This document shows positions 53,929 through 63,100 of a stretch of DNA of 64,000 bases, piece after piece. The DNA is from Phreatobacter sp. (GTDB taxonomy: Bacteria; Pseudomonadota; Alphaproteobacteria; Rhizobiales; Phreatobacteraceae). The notes beneath the pieces are model-generated. The model did no database searches and was not told the origin of the DNA. It was given only the letters and a program-made list of their open reading frames with translations. The DNA lies in NCBI RefSeq assembly GCF_030691135.1, contig NZ_JAUYFA010000005.1:18587-82586 (forward strand), written 5' to 3'. Position 1 is the stretch's first letter. Every line of letters starts with the position of its first letter. Both the position numbers and the translations under genes were made by a program.

Positions 53929-55028
53929 GAGCCGCCTATCCCCAGTTCGTTCACCAGGCCGTCGAGCCGGCCGATCTTGTCCGCCTCGCCGGCGAAGCGC
54001 TGGCGGGCGCTGGCCACCGCCGCCCGCGCCTTCTCGGCCTCGCCGAGCACGGCATAGGAGCGCACGAGCCGGATCCAGCCGTCGAAATCCGCGCCGTCAG
54101 AGGCGAGGCGTGCCGCCAGCCCGTCGACCATGGCACGGATCTCGGGGGCGACGACCGCCGGCGCGGGTGTCGCGGGGGCCGGCGCCGTGGCCACGGCCGG
54201 GCCGCCGAGACGGGCGATCTCGGCCTGCAGCAGGGCGATCCACGGCGCTCCCGCCGGTGCCTCGGCGACCAGCTTCGCCCAGATGGCGCGCGCCTCGTCG
54301 GGCTTGCCGTCCTGTTCGGCGGCGAGACCGATGAAATAGCCGGCCTTGGGATGGCCGGCCCCGAGGACGAGCGCCCGTTCGAAGCCGGCCTTGGCTTCGG
54401 CGGTGACGACGCCGCCCGCCGAGAGGGTCTGTGCCTCGGCCAGATCCGCCTCGCGGTCGGCGGAGGGCCCGAGGATGCGCAGGGCGTTCGCCCGGGCACG
54501 AACGGCGTCGGGCACCCGGCCGAGGCGGAGATAGACCGGCCCGACCACTTCCCAGCCGCGGCCGTCGCCGGGGTTGGCCGCCAGATGCGCCTCGATCCGC
54601 GCGATGAGACCCGCCATGTCCGTCTGGGCCGGCTCAACACGCTGGCGCTCGGCCAGCGGCTGGCCGGCATAGCCGGGATGGCCCCTGGAGCCATAGGCGA
54701 AGGCGGCGATGGCGGGAATGACGACGATGGCGCCGACAGCGACGAGGCGACGGCGGCGTGCCGCGCCCTCCCCGGCTGTGGCGGCGATGCGTTCGGAGGC
54801 GGCGATCAGGCGACGCGACACCTCGATGCGCGCAGCTTCAGCCTCGGCGGCGCCGATCAGGCCGGCGTCGGAATCGCGGCCGATCTCGGCCAGTTGGTCC
54901 TTGTAGACGGCCACGTCCATCTCGGACTCCGCCGCCGTCACCGGGCGTGACAAGGGCAGCAATACCGCGAAGATCGCTGCGGCCGTCATGACAGCGATGG
55001 CGAGCCAGATCGTCAGGGAGCCTTCCAT
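53925..55028 (-). CDS. ccmI: Cytochrome c biogenesis protein CcmI/CycH
   Basis: 367 residues from the ATG giving [16 protein letters not shown]; in-frame starts 24 and 48 bases upstream are basic and unlikely. Two membrane segments enclose a coiled coil ([19 protein letters not shown]...[10 protein letters not shown]), as in known CcmI, followed by a periplasmic TPR domain ([45 protein letters not shown]). The protein presents the apocytochrome C-terminus to CcmF/CcmH. First gene of the ccmIEFH operon. Confidence 0.93.
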   Translation of the reverse strand: MEGSLTIWLAIAVMTAAAIFAVLLPLSRPVTAAESEMDVAVYKDQLAEIGRDSDAGLIGAAEAEAARIEVSRRLIAASERIAATAGEGAARRRRLVAVGAIVVIPAIAAFAYGSRGHPGYAGQPLAERQRVEPAQTDMAGLIARIEAHLAANPGDGRGWEVVGPVYLRLGRVPDAVRARANALRILGPSADREADLAEAQTLSAGGVVTAEAKAGFERALVLGAGHPKAGYFIGLAAEQDGKPDEARAIWAKLVAEAPAGAPWIALLQAEIARLGGPAVATAPAPATPAPAVVAPEIRAMVDGLAARLASDGADFDGWIRLVRSYAVLGEAEKARAAVASARQRFAGEADKIGRLDGLVNELGIGGS

Positions 55029-55171
55029 GGCCTTGGGGCGACGTCCGATCATGCGGGGGCGCCGACGGGCACCCAACCTGGAAAGATGCTAAATAGAGCA
55101 CCAGTCCCGGACCGACAACGCTCAGGATGTCGCGTTCAGCAAGGTTTGATGTCGCGCAAAGACGCGGCGGC

Positions 55172-56626
55172 TCAGCGTCCGGAGCCCTTGCCGCTGTTGA
55201 TGGCGACGTCCGCGGCCTTCTGCAGGAGCTGGGCGTAGCTCGCCCCGAAGATCCGCGCCGAGAAGCGCACCGCCGCCTCGATCTGGCTGATCTTGAGCGC
55301 CCGGTCCACGTCGGGCGAGGAGCGGATGTTCTCCATCAGCTGGGTCAGTGTCGGGTCGAGATAGCCCTGGATCTCCGAGAAGGCGCGCGTCGTCAGTTCG
55401 TTGAGCGCGATCTCGGAGGCGTGGTTGCGGCAGGTGAGGAGGAGATCGAGCCGCGCCTCGACCTCGGTGACGACCTCCTCGGTGATCGGCGCCATGGGCT
55501 GGTCGGTGCGCTGGCGTGGCCGGATCAGGCGCCGGACCTCGCCGGGAATGCCCTCGATCTCGCCGGTGAGCAGCGTCGCGAGATCGGACCTCAGCTTGGC
55601 GACACGTCGCTGCCAGGGTCCATCGCCCGTCAGGCTCATGTCGGTGCGCAGCGAACGAACCGAATCGTGGAACTCCTTGATGCCGGCGGCGGCACGGTCG
55701 CCGCGCCCCTCCTTGATGGCGCGCGCGACACGCTGGGTGGAGCGCTCGATGTCGCCGATCACCAGATCGACGGCGGCGCGGTAGGGGATAGCGGCGATCT
55801 TGCTCGGCTCGTCACTGTCGGCGGCCAGCACGGCGAGGCGGACCAGCTGGGCGCGATGGGTGAGCCGCGACTGGAACAGCGCGAGACTGAAGGGCAGCAG
55901 GCCGGGTCGGGAGGCCGCCATGGGGTCGAGCATGGCGCGGGCATTGGCGAGACCCTCGTCGGCGAGGTTCTTGATCGCGGCCGGCGCCTTGGCGATGACG
56001 CCGTTGATCACGGTCGCATCGTTGAGGATCGCGAGGACGTCGGCGAGGTCCTCGCGCGCGCGCTCGTCGCCGAGGCGCATGTTGAGTTTCTTGCGCTCCA
56101 GTTCACCGGCATTGGCGTGTTCGAGCGCGGCATAGGCCGTGGTGCTGAGTTTCGGCACGAATTCGGCGATGGCAGCAGCCACCGGTGCCTCGTCGCCGGT
56201 GATCTCCGCATTGCGGCAGGTATGCTCCAGCGCGGCCACATCATCGGGCATCAGGTCGCGTTTGAGAAAGGTCCAGATCGCCGTCAGCGAGGCGCGCATG
56301 ATGCGGCCGCGCACCTTCACCTCGAGCCTCTCGTCGATGAGGAACGGGTCGAGCGGACGGAAAAGCAGCCGCGGGGCGGCATCGGCGCGCGCGCGGTTCT
56401 CGGCGGCGGCAGGGGCAGGCTGCGACGCGGGCTCATCACCCATCCTCAGTGCGGCGATGATCAGGTCGCCGCCAGGGACATCCTCGCCGCGGGCGCGGGC
56501 ACGCTTGATCTCGGCGGAGAGCAGTTGTTTGGCAGCTTCCGGCAATGCCGACAGATAGGCGCGCAACCGCTCAACCGGCGAGGGAGCGGCGGCACTGTCC
56601 GGCTTTTTGGCGGTGGCCTCGGTCAT
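55172..56626 (-). CDS. Large conserved protein of unknown function
   Basis: A 484-residue soluble protein without signal peptide or membrane helices. It is predicted mostly helical, with an N-terminal disordered patch (KKPDSAAAPSP), a segment ARLLFRPLDPFLIDERLEVKVRGRI that looks conserved, and many Arg/Glu-rich helices (NRAIKEGRGDRAA type). I do not recognise a domain. Similar proteins accompany cytochrome c maturation genes in Hyphomicrobiales as far as I can recall. It stands alone, 52 bases after a small lipoprotein gene on the same strand. Confidence 0.75.
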   Translation of the reverse strand: MTEATAKKPDSAAAPSPVERLRAYLSALPEAAKQLLSAEIKRARARGEDVPGGDLIIAALRMGDEPASQPAPAAAENRARADAAPRLLFRPLDPFLIDERLEVKVRGRIMRASLTAIWTFLKRDLMPDDVAALEHTCRNAEITGDEAPVAAAIAEFVPKLSTTAYAALEHANAGELERKKLNMRLGDERAREDLADVLAILNDATVINGVIAKAPAAIKNLADEGLANARAMLDPMAASRPGLLPFSLALFQSRLTHRAQLVRLAVLAADSDEPSKIAAIPYRAAVDLVIGDIERSTQRVARAIKEGRGDRAAAGIKEFHDSVRSLRTDMSLTGDGPWQRRVAKLRSDLATLLTGEIEGIPGEVRRLIRPRQRTDQPMAPITEEVVTEVEARLDLLLTCRNHASEIALNELTTRAFSEIQGYLDPTLTQLMENIRSSPDVDRALKISQIEAAVRFSARIFGASYAQLLQKAADVAINSGKGSGR

Positions 56627-56677
56627 CGGGCCCGAAGTTAACCCGCCGGCGTTAAGAAGTGGTGGCCAGCGCCGGCC

Positions 56678-57124
56678 TCAACCGACCTGGGTCCAGCTGC
56701 CGTCGGGGTTGCGGCAGGCGGTGCCGACGGCAGTCTGCGGCCGGCCGCCGACATAGATCGTGTGGGTGTATTCGCGGCAATAGACGGCGCCGCGGTAATA
56801 GGTGCGGCCCGGCTCGACATAGCCGTAGGCCTTTTCCGAGCGCCATTCGGAGCGGCGGCCCTCGACCCAGACGACGCGCTCGGCCTCATAGGCGCGCTGG
56901 CGATCCTGGGCATCGAGATCGCGGCCGATCGCATTGCCGATAAGGCCGCCGATGGCGGCACCGGCGAGGCCTGCCGCCAGGCGCTCGCCCGGTCCGCCGC
57001 CGAACTGGGAGCCGATCAGGGCGCCGGCGACGGCGCCGACCGCGGTGCCGGACTGTTCGCGGGTTTCGCATCCGGCGACGGTGAGGCCGATCAGGACGGT
57101 GGCAGCGACGAGACGGAGGCGCAT
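56678..57124 (-). CDS. Glycine-zipper outer membrane lipoprotein
   Basis: 148 residues. A lipoprotein signal with lipobox LTVAGC predicts lipidation at Cys19. A glycine-zipper membrane hairpin follows (GTAVGAVAGALIGSQFGGG; AAGLAGAAIGGLIGNAIG) with DLDAQDRQRAYEAERVVW, the pattern of 17-kDa rickettsial-antigen/SmpA-like lipoproteins. The C-terminal domain (YYRGAVYCREYTHTIYVGGRPQTAVGTACRNPDGSW) has the usual Y-C-R-E-Y...TACR-x-x-DG ending. It is probably an envelope structural protein. Role not known in detail. Confidence 0.85.
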   Translation of the reverse strand: MRLRLVAATVLIGLTVAGCETREQSGTAVGAVAGALIGSQFGGGPGERLAAGLAGAAIGGLIGNAIGRDLDAQDRQRAYEAERVVWVEGRRSEWRSEKAYGYVEPGRTYYRGAVYCREYTHTIYVGGRPQTAVGTACRNPDGSWTQVG

Positions 57125-57269
57125 GGATGGACCCGTTCAGGAGACCGGCGCGGGCCGGCGGATGAATGACCGGGCCAATGTCCAGCCAATTGTGGCGGAA
57201 AGGGGGCGCATTACCGTCGGCGGCGGCGTGAGGGCGCGTGGGCGGTGGGCGGGCGCGGCGGCGCCGCCG

Positions 57270-57343
57270 CTTCACCTCTCCCCGGTGGCCAGGAGGCGAT
57301 GACTGCGCCACCGCTTCACCTCTCCCCGCCGGGGAGAGGTGAA
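57270..57343. repeat. Second copies of the CTTCACCTCTCCCC repeat
   Basis: A half-copy (CTTCACCTCTCCCCGG) is followed 30 bases later by a complete palindrome, TTCACCTCTCCCC-GCC-GGGGAGAGGTGAA. The core is the same as in the 45-base palindrome at 35.8 kb. Both lie in intergenic gaps at the 3' end of genes. Confidence 0.8.
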
Positions 57344-57365
57344 CGTCGCGCCGCGCCCGCCGCCC

Positions 57366-58754
57366 TCACACCGCCGGCAGACGCAGCACTGCGCGCAGGC
57401 CGCCGAGCGGGGCGGCGTCGAGCCTGAGGCTGCCGCCATACAGACCGGCGAGTTCGGAGACGATCGACAGGCCGAGGCCCGAACCCGGCTTGGTCTCGTC
57501 GAGCCGGCGACCGCGCAGGCCGACCGCGTCGCGCTCGACGGGTGTCAGCCCCGGGCCGTCGTCGTCGACGGTGATGGAAAAGAACGCACGATCCGCCGAG
57601 GTCGGGCTCTGCTCGCGTTCGCCGGTGACGACGACGCGCCCGTCGGCCCATTTGCAGGCATTGTCGACGAGGTTGCCGATCATCTCCTCCAGATCATTGC
57701 GCTCGCCGCGGAACATCACCTCGTCCGGAACGGTGCAGGAGACGTCGAGGTCGCGGTCGCGGTGGACCTTCTGCAGGGTTCGGGCGAGGCTTTCGACGAC
57801 GTCGGCGACCGGCACCAGGGTGGTGGCGACGCGGGCGCGCGCCGCAGCCCGGGCGCGGTCGAGATGGTGATTGACCTGGTCGCGCATCACCTGCGTCTGC
57901 TCGGCGACCTTCAGGGCGAGCAGATCGTCGCGGCCGGCCGCCTCGTTCTGGATGACGGAGAGCGGCGTCTTCAGCGCATGGGCGAGATTGCCGACATGGG
58001 TGCGCGAGCGCTCGACGATCTCGCGGTTGCTGTCGATCAGGGCGTTGACCTCGCGCGCCAGCGGGGCGATCTCGACAGGGAAGTCGCCCTCCAGGTGCTC
58101 CTGCTCGCCGGCACGGATGGCCGTGAGCCCGCCGACCAGCCGCTGCAGCGGCGTCAGGCCGACGCGCACCTGCAGCATGGCGGCGACGATCATGCCGACG
58201 GCCAGCATCAGCAGCGTGGCGATCAGCGTCAGGTTGAAGCTGCGCACCGACATCAGGATGTCGTCGGCCGGGCCGGCGACGACGATGGTGAAGTCGCCGT
58301 CCTCGCCGAGTTCGATGATCCGCTCGACGGCCCTGAGGCGAACGCCGTTCGGCATCTCGATATAGCCCTCGCGCGAACGGGTCGGGCCGTCGGCGGCGGC
58401 TTCCGGGCCGAGACCGGGCAGCCGGCCGTCGAACAGCGAGCGCGAGGCGCGCAGCTCGTTGCGGCCGGCATCGGTGCGCATGATCTGCCAGTACCAGCCG
58501 GATTGCGGCAGTTCGAACAGGGGCTCGCCGAGATTGGCGCCGACGACGATCGACGTGTCGTCGACGGCGCCGGCGAGATCGGCGATCAACAGCTTCACAT
58601 AGACCTGGATGCGGCGGTCGAAGCCGCGTTCCACGGCGGTCCGGTTGACCGCGGCGAGCACGATGCCGGTGACGGTCAGCAGGACGACCGCGAAGGTCAG
58701 CGCGAGCAGGAAGAGGCGCCGCGCCAGCGAAGGCGCGCGGGACGCAGCGGCCAT
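57366..58754 (-). CDS. feuQ: Sensor histidine kinase FeuQ-like
   Basis: 462 residues from the ATG one base after the feuP stop; the longer ORF-track start lies inside feuP. Domains: N-terminal helix (ARRLFLLALTFAVVLLTVTGIVLA), a periplasmic sensor, second helix (LTLIATLLMLAVGMIVAAMLQV), HAMP-like linker, HisKA with the phospho-His in GNLAHALKTPLSVIQNEA, and a HATPase domain (NLVDNACKWA; DDDGPGL; GSGLGLSI). This H-box with ALKTPLS is typical of PhoQ/FeuQ kinases. Its activity in Sinorhizobium meliloti is restrained by the small periplasmic FeuN. Confidence 0.88.
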   Translation of the reverse strand: MAAASRAPSLARRLFLLALTFAVVLLTVTGIVLAAVNRTAVERGFDRRIQVYVKLLIADLAGAVDDTSIVVGANLGEPLFELPQSGWYWQIMRTDAGRNELRASRSLFDGRLPGLGPEAAADGPTRSREGYIEMPNGVRLRAVERIIELGEDGDFTIVVAGPADDILMSVRSFNLTLIATLLMLAVGMIVAAMLQVRVGLTPLQRLVGGLTAIRAGEQEHLEGDFPVEIAPLAREVNALIDSNREIVERSRTHVGNLAHALKTPLSVIQNEAAGRDDLLALKVAEQTQVMRDQVNHHLDRARAAARARVATTLVPVADVVESLARTLQKVHRDRDLDVSCTVPDEVMFRGERNDLEEMIGNLVDNACKWADGRVVVTGEREQSPTSADRAFFSITVDDDGPGLTPVERDAVGLRGRRLDETKPGSGLGLSIVSELAGLYGGSLRLDAAPLGGLRAVLRLPAV

Positions 58755-58755
58755 G

Positions 58756-59430
58756 TCAGGGGCTCGCGGCGGGCGGCGGCTGCAGAATGTAGCCGAGACC
58801 CCTGACCGTCTGGATGACATCGACGCCGAGCTTCTTGCGCAAACGGCCGATGAAGACCTCGATCGTGTTGGAATCGCGGTCGAAATCCTGGTCGTAGATG
58901 TGCTCGACCAGTTCCGTGCGCGACACCACCTTGCCCTGCTGGTGCATCAGATAGGCGAGCAGGCGGTATTCGTGCGACGTCAGCTTGACCGGGTTGCCGT
59001 CGACGGTGACGCGGCCGGCGCGGGCGTCGAGGCGGACGGGGCCGCAGTTGAAGTCGTTGGTGGCCTGGCCGGCGACCCGGCGCAGCAGGGCGCGCAGGCG
59101 GGCGAGCACCTCCTCCATGTGGAAGGGCTTGGCGACATAGTCGTCGGCGCCGGCATCGAAGCCCTGCACCTTGTCGGACCAGCGGTCGCGGGCGGTGAGG
59201 ATCAGCACCGGCATGGTGCGGCCGGAGCGGCGCCATTGCTCAAGGACCGAGATGCCGTCCATCTTCGGCAGGCCGATATCGAGGACGACGGCGTCATAGG
59301 GCTCGCTGTCGCCGAGATAATAGCCCTCCTCGCCGTCGAAGGCCTTGTCGACGACATAGCCGGCATCGGTCAAAGCGGTGGTGATCTGCCGGTTGAGATC
59401 CGGATCGTCCTCGACGACGAGCAGGCGCAA
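58756..59430 (-). CDS. feuP: Response regulator FeuP-like
   Basis: A 224-residue OmpR-family regulator. The receiver has EDD at residues 7-9, phospho-acceptor Asp51 in VVLDIGLPKMDG and the switch Lys in YVAKPFHMEEVLARL. The winged helix contains SRTELVEHIYDQDFDRDSNTIEVFIGRLRKK, a stretch very close to rhizobial FeuP/PhoP. FeuP controls osmoadaptation and beta-glucan export genes in Sinorhizobium. It is preceded by the PepSY gene and followed by feuQ. Confidence 0.9.
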   Translation of the reverse strand: MRLLVVEDDPDLNRQITTALTDAGYVVDKAFDGEEGYYLGDSEPYDAVVLDIGLPKMDGISVLEQWRRSGRTMPVLILTARDRWSDKVQGFDAGADDYVAKPFHMEEVLARLRALLRRVAGQATNDFNCGPVRLDARAGRVTVDGNPVKLTSHEYRLLAYLMHQQGKVVSRTELVEHIYDQDFDRDSNTIEVFIGRLRKKLGVDVIQTVRGLGYILQPPPAASP

Positions 59431-59460
59431 GGGGAGGACTCCTGAATTCTGGCCGGGTGG

Positions 59461-59763
59461 CTAGCGCACCTGGACGATCTGGCCGTTCGTCGCATCGACG
59501 CGCACGCGCATGACCTTGCCATGCCGGGCCACGACTGTCAGCAGATAGACGAGGTCGTCGCCGGACCGGCAGAGCCGCGCATTGATGACCTCGCCGCGAT
59601 GCTCGCTCCTGAGCGCCCGCTGGGCCTGGGCCAGCGGGATCGCCTTGCCCTCGGCCACCGCCACCCGGCGCTCGGCCGGCGACAGGCACGCCATCTGCGC
59701 GAGCGCCGGCCCGGCGGAAACCGCCAGGACGAAAGCCAGGGCCAAAGGGCGTGCGAGGGTCAT
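59461..59763 (-). CDS. Small periplasmic PepSY-domain protein (FeuN-like position)
   Basis: A 100-residue protein from the ATG giving MTLARPLALAFVLAV; a GTG ten codons earlier is less likely. It has a Sec signal ending AGPALAQ, a Cys pair (ACLSP; LCRSG) and the C-terminal PepSY strand pattern VYLLTVVARHGKVMRVRVDATNGQIVQVR. It is encoded immediately ahead of feuPQ, the position of feuN, whose product dampens FeuQ signalling in Sinorhizobium meliloti. Homology to FeuN is not established here, only position and size class. Confidence 0.8.
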   Translation of the reverse strand: MTLARPLALAFVLAVSAGPALAQMACLSPAERRVAVAEGKAIPLAQAQRALRSEHRGEVINARLCRSGDDLVYLLTVVARHGKVMRVRVDATNGQIVQVR

Positions 59764-59807
59764 GAGACATCGTGATCGGGGTGAGGCCGTCACGCTAGTC
59801 AGCTGGC

Positions 59808-59834
59808 CTGAACCCCTGATGAATACGCGTTCAG
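59808..59834 (-). promoter_or_regulatory. Possible FeuP-type operator
   Basis: On the minus strand, TTCA elements recur with an 11-base period (TTCATC...GTTCAGG), the spacing OmpR-family regulators use, within a CTGAAC-N15-GTTCAG dyad. It lies about 45-70 bases ahead of the PepSY gene and could give autoregulation. Confidence 0.4.
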
Positions 59835-59851
59835 ATTGCCGTGATCGGCGC

Positions 59852-60076
59852 TCACGCGGTGAGTTTGCAGCGCGCCAGAACGCGAAAAACGATGGTGCCG
59901 GCGAAGCTTACGCCGGTTGCGGCCTGCAGCAGCGCCTCGGCGAGCGCCCCCTGGTCGATCAGCTGGGTCTCGACGCCGAAGATCGAGGCGACGAGACAGG
60001 CGAGGCCGACGAGGCTCGACCAGACGGTGCGGCTGGCGAGGATCGGCTTGACGTCGAGCGTGGTGAGATCGGTCAT
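59852..60076 (-). CDS. Small phage-type membrane protein (holin-like)
   Basis: 74 residues with two hydrophobic segments (VWSSLVGLACLVASIFGV; LLQAATGVSFAGTIVFRVLA) separated by a polar turn, opening VKPILASRTVWSSLVG. Small proteins with this K-x-x-x-x-S-(R/K)-T-(V/I)-W-(S/G)-x-LV pattern occur at the ends of prophages and gene-transfer-agent regions and are usually called holin-like or hypothetical. It lies 46 bases downstream of the gene-transfer-agent baseplate gene. Lysis function is not shown. Confidence 0.65.
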   Translation of the reverse strand: MTDLTTLDVKPILASRTVWSSLVGLACLVASIFGVETQLIDQGALAEALLQAATGVSFAGTIVFRVLARCKLTA

Positions 60077-60122
60077 GATCAGTCTCCTGTGCTGGGGTGA
60101 AATGTCCCGGCGCCGCCCGCCT

Positions 60123-63100
60123 TCACAGGGCGATGACGACGTCGAGGGCGTGTCCGGGACCGGCGATGGCCGAGACCTGGGCGACGGTGAGGCGGAGCAG
60201 CGCCTGGGGCGCGCCGAAGTCGGCGATCTCCTCGGCTGCGACGTAGAGATGGAAGGGCGCCGTCGTCTCGACGCTGCGCAGCGGCGTCCCGTCCGCGTCG
60301 AGAATGGTCAGGCGGTAGCGCTCGGCGGCCTCGCCGAGGCCGATCTCGGCCACGTCCCAGCCGTCACCGCCAAGGCGGGTGCGGCGGGTCCAGGCGATGC
60401 GGATGCCCTCGGCCTCGCGCCGTGCCCGGGCATGAACCGGCGCGAAGGGGGTCAGGGCAGTCAGGTCGGCGGTGGCGTCCACCTGCGCCACGGCGGGATC
60501 GGCGGCGAGCAGGACGGCGGAACCGATCCGGTAGCGGAACGGCCGTCCGACGAGGTCGAGCCCCGTGCCGAGCGACACCAGCGGCCCGCCGAGCAGGACG
60601 CAGACAGCCCCCGGCGGCACCGGACCGGTCCGGTGCTCGGTGCCGCGCTGGCCGCGCATGAGGCGGGAGAGGAGATAGGTGCGGTCGGCGACCAGCATGG
60701 CGTCGCGGAACTGCAGAACCTCCCAGCCGCCGTCGGGATGGCGCAGCGCCATGGCATTGGCACCGTCCAGCACCGCCGCCTCTGGCTGGCCGGCGAGCGC
60801 GCCGGTGACGAGTTCGACGGTGACGCCGCCGCCGCGGTCCCAGCGCCAGGGGCGGCCGGGGGCGAGCGCCGTCAGCGTCCGGCCCATCAGCGAGGGCCGC
60901 TCCAGCGTCCCGACCGCCGTGTCGCCGAGGCCCTCGCCGCCGCGCCAGACTGAATAGGGCCCCCGCCAGGGATCGGCGGCGGCGGCGCAGAAGGCGAGCG
61001 GCGCCGGCTCGGCCTCGGTCAGCGGCGGCAGGGCAAGGATGGCGACAGCGGGACGGCCGACACCGGCCGGCCCATCATAGGCGCGGCGGGCAGGTCGCGG
61101 GCGGCGCGCCCGCACCGGCGCGGCGAGGCTCTCGGCCTCGGCACGGCGCATCAGCCCGCCTTCGAGACCGGTCAGGCGGAAGGCGGGCGCCCCGCCCTCC
61201 CCGGCGATCGTCACCGCATCGCCAGGCTCGAAGCGCAGGGCCGAGGGCGGCAGGGCGAAGGCCGCCCGGTCCCGCGAGGCCCAGAGCCGGTGCAGCAGGG
61301 CCTCGGCGCGCAGCGTCATCTCGCCGGGATCGGCCGCGGCCGAGAGCGACAGGCCGGAGACCCGGCTCCCGCCCCCGGCGATCCGCCGGCTGGTGACCGC
61401 CGTGGCGCGAAAATCGGCATCGGTCTCGGCGAAGGCGACGGAGAGTTCGGCGGGCAGATCCTGCGTCTCGCCGCGTGTCACCGCGAGGGTCGCGCGCTCC
61501 TCCTCCTCGACGAGATCGCCCGTGGTCAGGACCGCCACGGCCGGCGCCGCGCGGCCGAGCAGCACGAGGCCCTCGCCGCGCTCGACGCCGTCGACGCCGA
61601 AGGCACGGGCGAGGCCCTCCAGCGCATCGCGGGCGGTCATCGGACGGTCGATGGAAAAGCCGTCGAGCACGCCTTCGACAGTGTCGGCCTCGACGGCGGC
61701 GATGCCGTGATCTGCCAGCACCGCCCGCATCAGATCGCCGACCGGAGCGGCACCCAGCCGGCCGTTCAGCCAGTGCCCGGTCTCCCAGTTGGTGCCGTCG
61801 GCCCAGATGTCGCCGGCGCGCGGAAAGGCCGGCCAGGGCCGGGCATCGAAGGCCCAGAGGGCGATGCACGCCGGGTCGATCATCCGCCCGCCATAGAGTG
61901 GCGAGACGGGGTTGGCCGCCAGGGTCGCGCCGAAGGCGGGATCGAGCCGTGACAGCACCGCCTCCAGGGCGCGGCGCTGGATCAGGTCGTCGCGGTCGCC
62001 GCTGGAGAAGGGCGGCAGGCCGCTCTCGCTCGATTTCGGATCAGGAAAGACCGAGGGCCGGTTGGCGCCGCGGTCGACGGCGGGAAAGCCGAGTTCGGTC
62101 AGCCAGATGGGTTTCGACATCGGCACCCAGGCCGTCGGTGCGGTCTCCACCCCGCCGACGCGCGGCCGATGCCGCTGCGACCACCAGGACACCAGATCCT
62201 TCTGGCGGAAGACCCAGGGCTTGCCGAGCCCGTCGGTGATCGGCGTGCGGGTGCCTGCGGCGCGGGCGAGGTCGGAGGCATAGTACCAGTCGAAGCCCTC
62301 GCCCGCGGCGAAGCCCGCCGCCAGCGCCGCGCCGTCATAGGGCGCGTCCGGCATGTCGTCGCGGTGGTCGGCGAGCGGCGCGTACCAGTCGATGCCGACG
62401 GCGCCGATCGCCTCGCTCGCCCAGAGCGGGTCGAGCGGGAAGTCGAGATCGGCGCCACGGGCCTGCCCGCCATATTCGGTCCAATCGGCGGCATAGGAGA
62501 GCATCGCCTCGGGCAGCAGCGCCCTCACGTCGGCGGCGAGCGCCGCGAGACCGTCGACGAAGGGATGGCCGGCGGCGCCGCGCACCCGTGTCAGCCCGAC
62601 CATTTCCGAACCGACGAGGAAGGCGTCGACGCCGCCGGCGGCCTTGGCGAGGGCCGCCATGTGCAGGATGAAGCGGCGATAGCGCCATTCGTCCGGGCCG
62701 GCATAGGCGACGGTGTCGCCGGTCACGGTGAAATCCGAAGCCGCGGCCGTGCCGAGAAAGGCGTCGATCTCGTCGGCCGCCGCAGCGCCGCCATCGGGCG
62801 AGCCGGGTCGTCCCGGTGCCGGGGTGCAGGTGATGCGGCCGCGCCAGGGATGCGGCGGCTGGCCGGCGGCGCCGGTGACAGGATCGGGCAGGCCGTTCCC
62901 CGCCGGCACGTCCATCATGACGAAGGGGATGAGCGTCACCTTCAGGCCGCGGGCCTTCAGCGCGGCGATGGCGCGAATGACGGTGGCGTCGGACGGCGAG
63001 CCGCCATAGGCGGGCCTGCCCTCGACCTCGCTGACGAGCCGGGCGGTCTCCCGCGTCTGGCCGGCGGCGCCCCAGGTGAGGCCCGTGACCTCCTTGTCGC

